A stretch of 64,000 nucleotides of DNA from Megaustenia siamemsis (GCA_032433765.1 JAVIAB010000102.1:15526626-15590625); one strand, 5' to 3'; shown: positions 1-13,441, numbered from the stretch's first letter. Translations and numbers: made by a program. Notes: generated by a model not told the origin, from the sequence alone.

Positions 1-300
1 GGTTAGCTTTTAGTCTGAGACCCTGAGTGGAATTGGACAAGGCTATTGCTCGACTGTTGAATGTATTTTTTTGCAAAAGGCCAGCTATGATTCGCTGACT
101 ACATTTAACCTATGTGATGGTTGTGTTTAGACTCCACTGTAAATAATCTTAATATAAATAACGCAATATGAAGGCAGCTGTAAATGTGCACTTGATGTTT
201 AGAGTTAAGGAAAAGTAAACAAATAACAAACGTGTCTTCAAAAGTTTGTCAAATATTGTCGTCATAATCAAATGTTGAACATGAATTAATGTTCCAGTGG
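1..300. other. Unannotated flank
   Basis: AT-rich single-copy-looking sequence. I see no exon, repeat or RNA gene in it. Confidence 0.5.
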
Positions 301-312
301 TACTGTGAGACA

Positions 313-358
<46 letters not shown>

Positions 359-422
359 GAGAGAGGGAGGAGAGAGAGAGAGAAGAGGGAGAGAGAGAGA
401 GAGAGGGAGAGAGAGAGATAGA
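301..422. repeat. (GA)n microsatellite
   Basis: About 115 bp of GA dinucleotides with scattered GG interruptions. Open frames on both strands here (Arg-Glu or Ser-Leu repeats) are products of the dinucleotide repeat and not genes. Confidence 0.95.
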
Positions 423-807
423 TGAAAAAAAACTTAGAAAAATCTTACCTTTAACAAAGGAGATGACAACCAGTAGAGGCAGCACTAGTTCTTCAAAATG
501 AAGAAAGATGGCGCTCATTGTCGACCGGTGCAGTCAAACTACAGCCAACACTTGACCAGACCCGGTCCGTAACGTATCCGCTGTCTGATGGGGAGCAGGG
601 GAGGGGGTGAAACAAGAGAAGGGTAATGTTATCATCTCTCTAGTTAAGTTGAACAAATTGTGTCTCCCACAGGACATCTTAACTACCAAACATTGATGGT
701 AAGACTAAACAATAACGCGCCTCAATAATGTAGAATTACTGACCAAAAATGTCGGATTTGATGGCAAATTCTCTCGGCATTAAAAATATTTGTTTCATAA
801 TAGTTTT
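423..807. other. Unannotated spacer between GA microsatellites
   Basis: No recognisable gene or repeat. It contains a GC-richer stretch around 510-620 with no clear coding signal. Confidence 0.45.
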
Positions 808-863
808 ATGAGAGAGAGAGAGAGAGAGAGAGAGTGAGAGAGAGTGAGAGAGAGAGAGAGAGA
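808..863. repeat. (GA)n microsatellite, second tract
   Basis: A short GA tract with two GTGA interruptions, directly before a SINE fragment. Confidence 0.95.
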
Positions 864-891
864 ATTATATAAAATTATCAAAAATAAAGTA

Positions 892-1122
892 GAAAAAGTA
901 AAGAGTCCCCGTCACGCCAAGTGGCGAATAGGGAATATGGTGTTAGTGACCATAAATTTTACAGACCTGCGGCGCATGATTTTTGGGGTAATGTGGTCTA
1001 TATTACGCCTGTGCCGCTTTACTTTCCCATAAAATAATTCGGTACCCTATAAAGGCTAGGTGAACCCGGAGGCCGTCGGTTGGGAACGACCCCTACCTCT
1101 TGTCCATTGTTGTCCAGTTCAT
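892..1122 (-). mobile_element. SINE family 1, truncated copy
   Basis: Reading the minus strand, this matches the full-length SINE at 21,760-22,032. It has the central block with GGTACC, the GTAATNTGG-type middle and the final TACTTT tail (AAAGTA on plus near 896-902). The tRNA-like head is incomplete: the segment around 1,086 corresponds to a mutated box B and the box A part is missing. Divergence from the 21.8-kb copy shows an old insertion. Confidence 0.8.
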
Positions 1123-1390
1123 TATAAAAAATACTTCACTTAAAACAATCAATGAAAGCACAAGAGTTTATTTCCTTCAACTAGCATCTACTAATTAAGT
1201 TGGAGCGCCGTGTCGCTAGTGTACGCTAAAAGCTGCGATATCTGCGCCTTTCGGCCCGACAATTCCGTCTTTGACATGAATAGATTTGCCTAATACCTTT
1301 TGCCCGAAAAGCGGCAGTCCATTTTTGACCTACTTTTTTGACTTCGAACTGCCACGGATTCAGAGCGCGCACGAAATATCCTCCCTTTTA
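1123..1390. other. Left flank of satellite array
   Basis: Unrecognised sequence between the SINE fragment and the first satellite unit. It has no gene signal. The transition to the satellite at about 1,391 is gradual, with first units reading TTTCCCACACTGCTGG. Confidence 0.4.
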
Positions 1391-4300
1391 GCCGTTTCCC
1401 ACACTGCTGGATTGTTTCCCCACAGTGTAGACCGTTTTCCCACAGTGTAGATCGTTTCCCCACAGTGTAGATCGTTTCCCCACAGTGTAGATCGTTTTCA
1501 CTCAGGACTGGATCGTTTCCCCACAGTGTAGATCGTTTCCCCACAGTGCTAGATCGTTTCCCCACAGTGTAGATCGTTTCCCCACAGTGCTAGATCGTTT
1601 CCCCACAGTGTAGATCGTTTCCCCACAGTGCTAGATCGTTTCCCCACAGTGTAGATCGTTTCCCCACAGTGCTAGATCGTTTCCCCACAGTGTAGATCGT
1701 TTCCCCACAGAGCTAGATCGTTTCCCCACAGTGTAGATCGTTTTCCCACAGTGTAGATCGTTTCCCCACAGTGTAGATCGTTTCCCCCAGGACTGGATCG
1801 TTTCCCCACAGTGTAGATCGTTTCCCCACAGTGCTAGATCGTTTCCCCACAGTGTAGATCGTTTCCCCCCAGGACTGGGTCGTTTCCCCACAGTGTAGAT
1901 CGTTTCCCCCAGGACTGGATCGTTTCCCACAGTGTAGATCGTTTCCCCACAGTGTCGATCGTTTCCCCACAGTGTAGATCGTTTCCCTACAGTGTAGATC
2001 ATTTCCCCACAGTGTAGATCGTTTCCCCACAGTGTAGATCAATTCCCCAAGGACTGGATCGTTTCCCCACAGTGTAGATCGTTTCCCCACAGGACTGGAT
2101 CGTTTCCCCACAGTGTAGATCGTTTCCCCCAGGACTGGATCGTTTCCCCACAGTGTAGATCGTTTCCCCACAGTGTAGATCGTTTCCCCACAGTGTAGAT
2201 CGTTTCCCACAGTGTAGCTCATTTCCGCACAGTGTAGATCGTTTCCCCACAGTGTAGATCGTTTCCCCCAGGACTGGATCGTTTACCCACAGTGTAGATC
2301 GTTTCCCCACAGTGCTAGATCGTTTCCCCACAGTGTAGATCGTTTCCCCCAGGACTGGGTCGTTTCCCCACAGTGTAGATCGTTTCCCCCCAGGACTGGA
2401 TCGTTTCCCCACAGTGTAGATCGTTTCCCCACAGTGTAGATCGTTTCCCCACAGTGTAGATCGTTCCCCACAGTGTAGATCATTTCCCCCACAGTGTAGA
2501 TCGTTTCCCCAAGGACTGGATCGTTTCCCCGCAGTGTAGATCGTTTCCCCACAGTGTTGGATCGTTTCCCCACAGTGCTGGATCGTTTCCTCACAGTGTA
2601 GATCGTTTCCCCAAGGACTGGATCGTTTCCCGCAGTGTAGATCGTTCCCCCCAGTGTAGATCGTTTCCCCCAGTGTAGATCGTTTCCTCACAGTGTAGAT
2701 CGTTTCCCCAAAGTGTTGGATCGTTTCCCCACAGTGCTGGATCGTTTCACCACAGTGCTGAAACGTTTCCCCCCAGTGTAGATCGTTTCCTCACAGTGTA
2801 GATCGTTTCCCCCCAGTGTAGATCGTTTCCTCACAGTGTAGATCGTTTCCTCACAGTGTAGATCGTTTCCTCACAGTGTAGATCGTTTCCTCACAGTGTA
2901 GATCGTTTCCTCACAGTGTAGATCGTTTCCTCACAGTGTAGATCGTTTCCCCACAGTGTAGATCGTTTCCCCACAGTGCTAGATCGTTTCCCACAGTGTA
3001 GATCGTTTCCCCACAGTGCTAGATCGCTTTCCTACAGTGTAGATCGTTTCCCACAAGACTGGATCGTTTCCCCACAGTGTAGATCGTTTCCCCCCAGGAC
3101 TGGATCGTTTCCCCACAGTGTAGATCGTTTCCCCACAGTGCTAGATCGTTTCCCACAGTGTAGATCGTTATCCCCAGGACTGGATCATTTCCCCACAGTG
3201 TAGATCGTTTCCCTCCAGGACTGGATCGTTTCCCCACAGTGTAGATCGTTTCCCACAGTGTAGATCGTTTCCCCACAGTGTAGATCATTTCCCCACAGTG
3301 TAGATCGTTTCCCCACAGTGTAGATCGTTTCCCCCAGGACTGGATCGTTTCCCACAGTGTAGATCGTTTCCCCATAGTGTAGATCGTTTCCCCACAGTGC
3401 TGGATCGTTTCCCCACAGTGCTGGATCGTTTCCCCCAGGACTGGATCGTTTCCCACAGTGTAGATCGTTTCCTCACAGTGTAGATCGTTTCTCCACAGTG
3501 CTGGATCGTTTCCCCACAGTGCTGGATCGTTTCCCCCCAGGACTGGATCGTTTCCCCACAGTGTAGATCGTTTCCTCACAGTGTAGATCGTTTCCCCACA
3601 GTACTGGATCGTTTCCCCACAGCGTAGATCGTTTCTCCACAGTGCTAGATCGTTTCCCACAGCGTAGATCGTTTCTCCACAGTGCTAGATCGTTTCCCCA
3701 CAGCGTAGATCGTTTCCCCACAGTGCTAGATCGTTTCCCCACAGTGCTAGATCGTTTCCCCACAGCGTAGATCGTTTCTCCACAGTGCTAGATCGTTTAC
3801 CCACAGTGCTAGATCGTTTCCCCACAGTGTAGATCGTTTCCCCACCAGTGCTAGATCGTTTCCCCACAGTGTAGATCGTTTCCCCACAGTGTAGATCGTT
3901 TTCCCCACAGCGTAGATCGTTTCCCCACAGTGCTAGATCGTTTCTCCACAGTGCTAGATCGTTTCCTCACAGTGCTAGATCGTTTCCCCACAGTGCTAGA
4001 TCGTTTCTCCACAGTGCTAGATCGTTTCCCCACAGTGCTAGATCGTTTCTCCACAGTGCTAGATCGTTTCCCCACAGTGCTAGATCGTTTCTCCACAGTG
4101 CTAGATCGTTTCCCACAGCGTAGATTGTTTTCCCACAATGCAAGATCGTATCCTCACAGTGCTAGATCGTTCCCCACAGTGTTGATCGTTTCCCCACAGT
4201 GTAGATCGTTTCCCCACAGTATAGATCGTTTCCCCACAGTGTAGATCATTTCCCCACAGTGTAGATCATTTCCCCACAGTGCTAGATCGTTTCCCCACAG

Positions 4301-7300
4301 TGCTAGATCGTTTCCCCACAGTGTACATCGTTTCCCCGCAGTGCTAGATCATTTCCCCACAGTGTAGATCATTTCTCCCCAGTGTAGATCGTTTCCCCAC
4401 AGTGCTAGATCGTTTCCCCACAGTGTAGATCGTTTCCCCACAGTGCTAGATCGTTTCCCCACAGTGTTGGATCGTTTCATCATAGAACATGATCGTTTCC
4501 CCACAGTGCTGGATCGTTTCCCACAGTGTTGGATCGTTTCCCCACAGTGTTGGATCGTTTCCTCATAGAACATGATCGTTTCCTCACAGTGCTGGATCGT
4601 TTCCCCACAGTGTTGGATCGTTTCCTCACAGTGTTGGATCGTTTCTCATAGAACATGATCGTTTCCCCACAGTGCTGGATCGTTTCCCCACAGTGTTGGA
4701 TCGTTTCCTCATAGAACATGACCGTTTCCTCACAGTGCTGGATCGTTTCCCCACAGTGCTGGATCGTTTCCCCACAGTGCTGGATCGTTTCCCCCAGTGC
4801 TGGATCGTTTCCCACAGTGCTGGATCGTTTCCCCACAGTGCTGGATCGTTTCCCCACAGTGCTGGATCGTTTCCCCACAGTGCTGGATCGTTTCCTCACA
4901 GTGCTAGATCGTTTCCTCACAGTGCTAGATCGTTTCCTCACAGTGCTGGATCGTTTCCCCACAGTGCTGGATTGTTTCCCCACAGTGTTGGATCGTTTCC
5001 TCATAGAACATGATCGTTTCCCACAGTGCTGGATCGTTTCCCCACAGTGTTGGATCGTTTCTCATAGAACATGATCGTTTCCCCACAGTGCTGGATCGTT
5101 TCCTCACAGTGCTAGATCGCTTTCCCGCAGTGTAGATCGTTTCCCCACAAGACTGGATCGTTTCCCCACAGTGTAGATCGTTTCCCCCTAGGACTGGATC
5201 GTTTCCCCACAGTGTAGACGTTTCCCACAGTGCTAGATCGTTTCCCCACAGTGTAGATCGTTATCCCCAGGACTGGATCATTTCCCCACAGTGTAGATCG
5301 TTCCCTCCAGGACTGGATCGTTTCCCCACAGTGTTAGATCGTTTCCCCACAGTGTAGATCGTTTCCCCACAGTGTAGATCATTTCCCCACAGTGTAGATC
5401 GTTTCCCCACAGTGTAGATCGTTTCCCCCAGGACTGGATCGTTTCCCCACAGTGTAGATCGTTTCCCCATAGTGTAGATCGTTTCCCCACAGTGCTGGAT
5501 CGTTTCCCCACAGTGCTGGATCGTTTCCCCCAGGACTGGATCGTTTCCCCACAGTGTAGATCGTTTCCTCACAGTGTAGATCGTTTCTCCACAGTGCTGG
5601 ATCGTTCCCCACAGTGCTGGATCGTTTCCCCCCAGGACTGGATCGTTTCCCACAGTGTAGATCGTTTCCTCACAGTGTAGATCGTTTCCCCACAGTACTG
5701 GATCGTTTCCCACAGCGTAGATCGTTTCTCCACAGTGCTAGATCGTTTCCCCACAGCGTAGATCGTTTCTCCACAGTGCTAGATCGTTTCCCACAGCGTA
5801 GATCGTTTCCCCACAGTGCTAGATCGTTTCCCCACAGTGCTAGATCGTTTCCCCACAGCGTAGATCGTTTCTCCACAGTGCTAGATCGTTTACCCACAGT
5901 GCTAGATCGTTTCCCCACAGTGTAGATCGTTTCCCCCACAGTGCTAGATCGTTTCCCCACAGTGTAGATCGTTTCCCCACAGTGTAGATCGTTTTCCCCA
6001 CAGCGTAGATCGTTTCCCACAGTGCTAGATCGTTTCTCCACAGTGCTAGATCGTTTCCTCACAGTGCTAGATCGTTTCCCCACAGTGCTAGATCGTTTCC
6101 CCACAGTGCTAGATCGTTTCCCCACAGTGCTAGATCGTTTCTCCACAGTGCTAGATCGTTTCCCCACAGTGCTAGATCGTTTCTCCCACAGTGCTAGATC
6201 GTTTCCCCACAGCGTAGATTGTTTTCCCACAATGCAAGATCGTATCCTCACAGTGCTAGATCGTTTCCCACAGTGTTGATCGTTTCCCCACAGTGTAGAT
6301 CGTTTCCCCACAGTATAGATCGTTTCCCCACAGTGTAGATCATTTCCCCACAGTGTAGATCATTTCCCCACAGTGCTAGATCGTTTCCCCACAGTGCTAG
6401 ATCGTTTCCCCACAGTGTACATCGTTTCCCCACAGTGTAGATCATTTCCCCACAGTGTAGATCATTTCCCCACAGTGCTAGATCGTTTTCCCACAGTGTA
6501 GATCGTTTCCCACAGTGCTAGATCGTTTCCCCACAGTGTTGGATCGTTTCATCATAGAACATGATCGTTTCCCCACAGTGCTGGATCGTTTCCCCACAGT
6601 GTTGGATCGTTTCCCCACAGTGTTGGATCGTTTCCTCATAGAACATGATCGTTTCATCACAGTGCTGGATCGTTTCCCCACAGTGTTGGATCGTTTCCTC
6701 ACAGTGTTGGATCGTTTTCCTCATAGAACATGATCGTTTCCCCACAGTGCTGGATCGTTTCTCATAGAACATGATCGTTTCCCCACAGTGCTGGATCGTT
6801 TCCCCACAGTGTTGGATCGTTTCCTCATAGAACATGACCGTTTCCTCACAGTGCTGGATCGTTTCCCCACAGTGCTGGATCGTTTCCCCACAGTGCTGGA
6901 TCGTTTCCCAGTTCTGGATCGTTTCCCCACAGTGCTGGATCGTTTCCCACAGTGCTGGATCGTTTCCCCACAGTGCTGGATCGTTTCCCCACAGTGCTGG
7001 ATCGTTTCCTCACAGTGCTAGATCGTTTCCTCACAGTGCTAGATCGTTTCCTCACAGTGCTGGATCGTTTCCCCACAGTGCTGGATTGTTTCCCCACAGT
7101 GTTGGATCGTTTCCTCATAGAACATGATCGTTTCCCCACAGTGCTGGATCGTTTCCCCACAGTGTTGGATCGTTTCCTCATAGAACATGATCGTTTCCCC
7201 ACAGTGCTGGATCGTTTCCTCACAGTGCTGGATCGTTTCCCCACAGTGCTGGATCGTTTCCCCACAGTGTTGGATCGTTTCCTCATAGAACATGATCGTT

Positions 7301-10300
7301 TCCCCACAGTGCTGGTTCGTTTCCCCACAGTGTTGGATCGTTTCCTCATAGTGCTAGATCGTTTCTCACAGTGTTGGATCGTTTCCTCACAGTGTTGGAT
7401 CGTTTCCTCACAGTGTTGGATCGTTTCCTCACAGTGTTGGATCGTTTCCTCACAGTGCTGGATCGTTTCCCCACAGTGCTGGATCGTTTCCCACAGTGTT
7501 GGATCGTTTCCTCATAGAACATGATCGTTTCCCCACAGTGTTGGATCGTTTCCCACAGTGTTGGATCGTTTCCTCATAGAACATGATCGTTTCCTCACAG
7601 TGCTAGATCGTTTCCTCACAGTGTTGGATCGTTTCCTCACAGTGTTGGATCGTTTCCCCACAGTGTGGATGGTTTCCCCACAGTGTTGGATCGTTTCCTC
7701 ATAGAACATGATCGTTTCCTCACAGTGCTAGATCGTTTCCTCACAGTGCTAGATCGTTTCCCCACAGTGTAGATCGTTTCCCCACAGTGTAGATCGTTTC
7801 CTCATAGAACATGATCGTTTCCCCACAGTGTAGATCGTTTCCCCACAGTGTAGATCGTTTCTCACAGTGTTGGATTGTTTCCCCACAGTGTTGGATCGTT
7901 TCCTCATAGAACATGATCGTTTCCCCACAGTGTAGATCGTTTCCCCACAGTGTGGATCGTTTCCTCATAGAACATGATCGTTTCCCCACAGTGTAGATCG
8001 TTTCCCCACAGTGCTGGATCGTTTCCCCACAGTGCTGGATCGTTTCCCCACAGTGCTAGATCGTTTCCCCACAGTGTTGGATCGTTTCCCACAGTGTAGA
8101 TCGTTTCCCCACAGTGTAGATCGTTTCCCCACAGTGTAGATCGTTTCCCCACAGTGTAGATCGTTTCCCCACAGTGTAGATCGTTTCCCCACAGTGCTGG
8201 ATCGTTTCCCACAGTGTTGGATCGTTTCCCCAACAGTGTTGGATCGTTTCCCCACAGTGCTGGATCGTTTCCCACAGTGTTGGATCGTTTCCCCACAGTG
8301 CTAGATCGTTTCCCACAGTGTAGATCGTTTCCTAACAGTGCTAGATCGCTTTCCCACAGTGCTAGATCGTTTCCCCACAGTGTAGATCGTTTCCCCACAG
8401 TGCTAGATCGCTTTCCCACAGTGCTAGATCGTTTCCACAGTGCTAGATCGTTTCCTCACAGTGCTAGATCGTTTCCCCACAGTGCTAGATCGTTTCCCCA
8501 CAGTGTTAGATCGTTTCCCCACAGTGTAGATCGTTTCCCCACAGTGCTAGATCGTTTCCCCACAGTGCTAGATCGTTTCCTCACAGTGCTAGATCGTTTC
8601 CCCACAGTGCTAGATCGTTCTCCACAGTGCTAGATCGTTTCCCCCATAGTGCAAGATCGTTTCCCCACAGTGCTAGATCGTTTCCTCACAATGCTAGATC
8701 GTTTCCCCACAGTGCTAGATCGTTTCCCCACAGTGCTAGATCGTTTCCCCACAGTGCTAGATCGTTTCTCCACAGTGCTGGATCGTTTCCCCCACAGTGC
8801 TAGATCGTTTCCCACAGTGCTGGATCGTTTCCACCAGTGCTAGATCGTTTCCCCACAGTGCTGGATCGTTTCCCCACAGTGCTAGATCGTTTCCCCACAG
8901 TGCTGGATCGTTTCCCCACAGTGCTGGATCGTTTCCTCACAGTGCTAGATCGTTTCCTCCACAGTGCTAGATCGTTTCCTCACAGTGCTAGATCGTTTCC
9001 TCACAGTGCTGGATCGTTTCCCCACAGTGCTGGATCGTTTCCCCACAGTGTTGGATCGTTTCCTCATAGAACATGATCGTTTCCCCACAGTGCTGGATCG
9101 TTTCCCCACAGTGTTGGATCGTTTCCTCATAGAACATGATCGTTTCCCCACAGTGCTGGATCGTTTCCTCACAGTGCTGGATCGTTTCCCCACAGTGCTG
9201 GATCGTTTCCCCACAGTGTTGGATCGTTTCCTCATAGAACATGATCGTTTCCCACAGTGCTGGATCGTTTCCCACAGTGTTGGATCGTTTCCTCATAGTG
9301 CTAGATCGTTTCCTCACAGTGTTGGATCGTTTCCTCACAGTGTTGGATCGTTTCCTCACAGTGTTGGATCGTTTCCTCACAGTGTTGGATCGTTTCCTCA
9401 CAGTGCTGGATCGTTCCCCACAGTGCGGATCGTTTCCCCACAGTGTTGGATCGTTTCCTCATAGAACATGATCGTTTCCCCACAGTGTTGGATCGTTTCC
9501 CACAGTGTTGGATCGTTTCCTCATAGAACATGATCGTTTCCTCACAGTGCTAGATCGTTTCCTCACAGTGTTGGATCGTTTCCCACAGTGTTGGATCGTT
9601 TCCCCACAGTGTTGGATCGTTTCCCCACAGTGTTGGATCGTTTCCTAATAGAACATGATCGTTTCCACACAGTGCTAGATCGTTTCCTCACAGTGCTAGA
9701 TCGTTTCCCCACAGTGTAGATCGTTTCCCCACAGTGTAGATCGTTTCCTCATAGAACATGATCGTTTCCCCACAGTGTAGATCGTTTCCCCACAGTGTAG
9801 ATCGTTTCCTCACAGTGTTGGATGTTTCCCCACAGTGTTGGATCGTTTCCTCATAGAACATGATCGTTTCCCCACAGTGTAGATCGTTTCCCCACAGTGT
9901 TGGATCGTTTCCTCATAGAACTATGATCGTTTCCCCACAGTGTAGATCGTTTCCCCACAGTGCTGGATCGTTTCCCACAGTGCTGGATCGTTTCCCCACA
10001 GTGCTAGATCGTTTCCCCACAGTGTTAGATCGTTTCCCCACAGTGTAGATCGTTTCCCCACAGTGTAGATCGTTTCCCCACAGTGTAGATCGTTTCCCAC
10101 AGTGCTAGATCGTTTCCCCACAGTGCTGGATCGTTTCCCCACAGTGTTGGATCGTTTCCCCACAGTGTTGGATCGTTTCCCCACAGTGCTGGATCGTTTC
10201 CCCACAGTGTTAGATCGTTTCCCCACAGTGCTAGATCGTTTCCTCACAGTGTAGATCGTTTCCTAACAGTGCTAGATCGCTTTCCACAGTGCTAGATCGT

Positions 10301-11960
10301 TTCCCCACAGTGTAGATCGTTTCCTCACAGTGCTAGATCGCTTTCCCACAGTGCTAGATCGCTTTCCCCACAGTGCTAGATCGTTTCCTCACAGTGCTAG
10401 ATCGTTTCCCCACAGTGCTAGATCGTTTTCCCACAGTGTTAGATCGTTTCCCCACAGTGTAGATCGTTTCCCCACAGTGCTAGATCGTTTCCCCACAGTG
10501 CTAGATCGTTTCCTCACAGTGCTAGATCGTTTCCCCACAGTGCTAGATCGTTTCTCCACAGTGCTAGATCGTTTCCCCACAGTGCTAGATCGTTTCCCCA
10601 CAGTGCTAGATCGTTTCCCACAGTGCTAGATCGTTTCTCCACAGTGCTAGATCGTTTCCCCACAGTGCTAAGATCGTTTCCCCACAGTGCTAGATCGTTT
10701 CTCCACAGTGCTAGATCGTTTCCCCACAGTGCTAGATCGTTTCTCCACAGTGCTAGATCGTTTCCCCACAGTGCTAGATCGTTTCCCCACAGTGCTAGAT
10801 CGTTTCCCCACAGTGCTAGATCGTTTCCCCACAGTGCTAGATCGTTTCCCCACAGTGCTAGATCGTTTCCCCACAGTGCTAGATCGTTTCTCCACAGTGC
10901 TAGATCGTTTCCCCCACAGTGCTAGATCGTTTCCCCCACAGTGCTAGATCGTTTCTCCACAGTGCTAGATCGTTTCCCCACAGTGATAGATCGTTTCCCC
11001 ACAGTGTAGATCGTTTCCCCACAGTGTAGATCGTTTCCCACAGTGTAGATCGTTTCCCCACAGTGCTAGATCGTTTCCCCACAGTGTAGATCGTTTCCCC
11101 ACAGTGCTAGATCGTTTCCCCACAGTGCTAGATCGTTTCCCCACAGTGCTAGATCGTTTCCCCACAGTGTAGATCGTTTCCCCCACAGTGCTAGATCGTT
11201 TCCCACAGTGTAGATCGTTTCCTCACAGTGTAGATCGTTTCCCCACAGTGCTAGATCGTTTCCCCACAGTGCTAGATCGTTTCCCCACAGTGCAGATCGT
11301 TTTCCCACAGTGCTAGATCGTTTCCCACAGTGCTAGATCGTTCCCCACAGTGTAGATCGTTCCCCACAGAGCTAGATCGTTTCCCCACAGTGTAGATCGT
11401 TTCCCACAGTGCTAGATCGTTTCCCCCAGTGCTAGATCGTTTTCCCCACAGTGCTAGATCGTTTCCCCACAGTGTAGATCGTTTCCCCACAGTGCTAGAT
11501 CGTTTCCCCACAGTGCTAGATCGTTTCCCCACAGTGCTAGATCGTTTCCCCACAGTGTAGATCGTTTCCCCACAGTGCTAGATCGTTTCCCCACAGTGTA
11601 GATCGTTTCCCCACAGTGCTAGATCGTTTCCCCACAGTGCTAGATCGTTTCCCCACAGTGCTAGATCGTTTCCCCACAGTGTAGATCGTTTCCCACAGTG
11701 CTAGATCGTTTCCCCACAGTGCTAGATCGTTTCCCCACAGTGTAGATCGTTTCCCACAGTGCTAGATCGTTTCCCCACAGTGCTAGATCGTTTCCCCACA
11801 GTGCTAGATCGTTTCCCACAGTGCTAGATCGTTTCCCCACAGTGCTAGATCGTTTCCCCACAGTGTAGATCGTTTCCCACAGTGCTAGATCGTTTCCCCA
11901 CAGTGCTAGATCGTTTCCCCACAGTGCTAGATCGTTTCCCCACAGTGTAGATCGTTTCCC
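1391..11960. repeat. 20/21-bp satellite array, left arm
   Basis: About 10.6 kb of head-to-tail units, roughly 500 copies. Each unit has the core GATCGTTTCC followed by a variable half. Main variants are CCACAGTGCTA and CCACAGTGCTG (21 bp), CCACAGTGTA (20 bp), CCACAGTGTTG, TCATAGAACAT (21 bp), CCAGGACTG (20 bp) and CCACAGCGTA. The C-run varies from 3 to 5. Variants occur in blocks: AGGACTG units lie mainly at 1,500-3,600 and 5,150-5,640, and TAGAACAT units at about 4,480-5,090, 6,550-7,980 and 9,070-9,930. Units of 21 bp stay in frame and give long heptapeptide-repeat ORFs on both strands, which are not genes. The arm stops at an assembly gap. Confidence 0.98.
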
Positions 11961-12060
11961 NNNNNNNNNNNNNNNNNNNNNNNNNNNNNNNNNNNNNNNN
12001 NNNNNNNNNNNNNNNNNNNNNNNNNNNNNNNNNNNNNNNNNNNNNNNNNNNNNNNNNNNN
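11961..12060. other. Assembly gap (100 N)
   Basis: Exactly 100 N, a conventional placeholder for a gap of unknown size. Satellite lies on the left and a non-satellite LINE fragment on the right. Confidence 0.99.
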
Positions 12061-12084
12061 AACATGTCGTAGAGGAAACAAACC

Positions 12085-12360
12085 AATGCAAAAGTCAATA
12101 CTAGGATGATTGTTCTTAGTGATGCAATGTCAGTGCTGCAGGCCCACAATGGAGACAAAATACAAGAGCTCAGAAAAGAATGTGACCTGAACATCATGAA
12201 TAGAGTTGTACTGCAATGGATACCATCACACTGGGACATACCAGGAAATGAGAGAGTGGATTAACTGGCAAAAGAAGGAGCAACACAAGTACAGACAGAA
12301 CAAAACGTCACATTTCAGGAAAAGATAACCCTCATCAAAGCTACAAGGAGGGTTGATCAA
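12085..12360 (+). pseudogene. LINE RNase H domain fragment
   Basis: The plus-strand translation from about 12,085 reads through an RNase H-like segment: VLSDAMSVLQ (a catalytic Asp context), then LQWIPSHWDIPGNERVD, a stop codon at 12,262-12,264, and LAKEGATQ. This is the SDxxSVL / WIPSHxxIxGNExAD-LAK pattern of RNase H domains in non-LTR retrotransposons, and the element at 60,070-60,520 has the same pattern. The 5' side is cut by the gap. The stop marks it as dead. Confidence 0.8.
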
Positions 12361-12446
12361 TAATAGAAGAACTTTCACTAACTTGAACACACAGAATCCA
12401 TGATCCCACTTCACATTTGAACAGGACACAATAGACTAAAGAACCA

Positions 12447-12790
12447 TTTTTATCTATCTATCTGCTGATCTTTCGAGCCATGGTCAACCCATAGGGCATA
12501 GGCCAGAAAATCTTCCTCTTTTTCTAAATTTTCTTTCTAGCAGTCTCAATCTTTGTAAAGGTTTTGTATCAAATCTCACGATTTGTCTCTGTTCTGTGCA
12601 AGTAAATCAATCTCAATGAGGGAGCCGATTCCTGCTGTTATTACATCTCTGATCTATGTTCTTCTCAGTGCTCCTGGGTTGGCCTCTTTTCCGACATGTT
12701 TGCTATTCGGTTATTATCTCTTCTCATCACATGTTCAACATATGTCAAACGTCTTTTCTTGATTACTGATGATGCTAGTGAAGATTTCTC
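12447..12790 (-). mobile_element. LINE 3' fragment with TCTA tail
   Basis: Minus-oriented 3' end of a non-LTR element. On plus it starts with a TCTA repeat (its 3' tail), then CTTTCGAGCC, as in the fragments at 37,160 and 42,265. Further in, the minus translation gives KRRLTYVEHVMRRDNNRIA, a reverse transcriptase C-terminal pattern (xRRLxWxGHVxRM). It is truncated and degraded. Confidence 0.7.
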
Positions 12791-13353
12791 TATTTTTTGA
12801 TTGTGTGATTTCTCTAATTTCTTAATTTTTTTACACAACAACCATTTGCACAGGCTAAAACTAATCCTATCACTGTTGATCAGGTGCAGACAGGCAACAA
12901 GACAGCCAAATACAAACTTCAGGAGTGCAACTTGTTCAAGCAGTTTCACAAGGAACATTGGCTACAAGAAATACACATCCACACACACAAGCTGTTTGGA
13001 AGTTTAAACTCTCAAATACAACAACATACATAAAATAATTCAGACGACTTTGTAGACATCGTGAAACAGACAACGACAGAAAGGAAGAAGATAAAAAGTG
13101 CTTTGATTTGGAGTTGTCCTTTGTATTCGAAAAGGCCATATTTTGTCTATCTCTTTTCCACTTTCTGCCACAGACCATTTATTTGGCCAAGTTTCTATAT
13201 CTGCAGTGTTTTAATGTTCTAAGAGATAGAACAGTTTTCATTTGCGTTTAATAATTATGTCTTATCAAACAGTAGGGTTGCAATAATGCAAAAGAAGTTT
13301 TAAACTTGATATAAAACTACAAATGTATTAACGTTTCTTACAATTTTATTCAG
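12791..13353. other. Unannotated; upstream intron or flank of the WD40 gene
   Basis: Mostly AT-rich DNA with short ORFs lacking any recognisable domain. An earlier exon of the WD40 gene could lie here, but I could not identify one. Confidence 0.4.
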
Positions 13354-13441
13354 AATCCGAATTAAGTAACAGAACAAAACCAAAATGGATCACCGACTTT
13401 TGTTTGATGCCCCACTTCAACAAATTTATTGTTGCCACAGG
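13354..13441 (+). CDS. WD40 gene exon 1 (first visible)
   Basis: The acceptor TTTTATTCAG precedes 13,354 and the donor GGTAATA follows. It reads (phase 2) SELSNRTKPKWITDFCLMPH then FNKFIVATG, with no stop. The final GG joins with the G of the next exon to make Gly, followed by Asp-Arg-Glu-Ile. The pattern ITDFxxMPxxxxxIVATGDREI is a typical beta-strand run of a WD blade. There must be upstream exons because the phase is internal. Confidence 0.75.

Noticed and set aside
1391..11960. Many long ORFs of VGKRSST or TVLDRFP repeats (up to about 230 codons), and the same in 47,607-58,288
   Set aside because: They follow from a 21-bp unit without stops in several frames, occur on both strands and shift frame at every 20-bp unit. 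There is no start context, splice signal or non-repeat domain.
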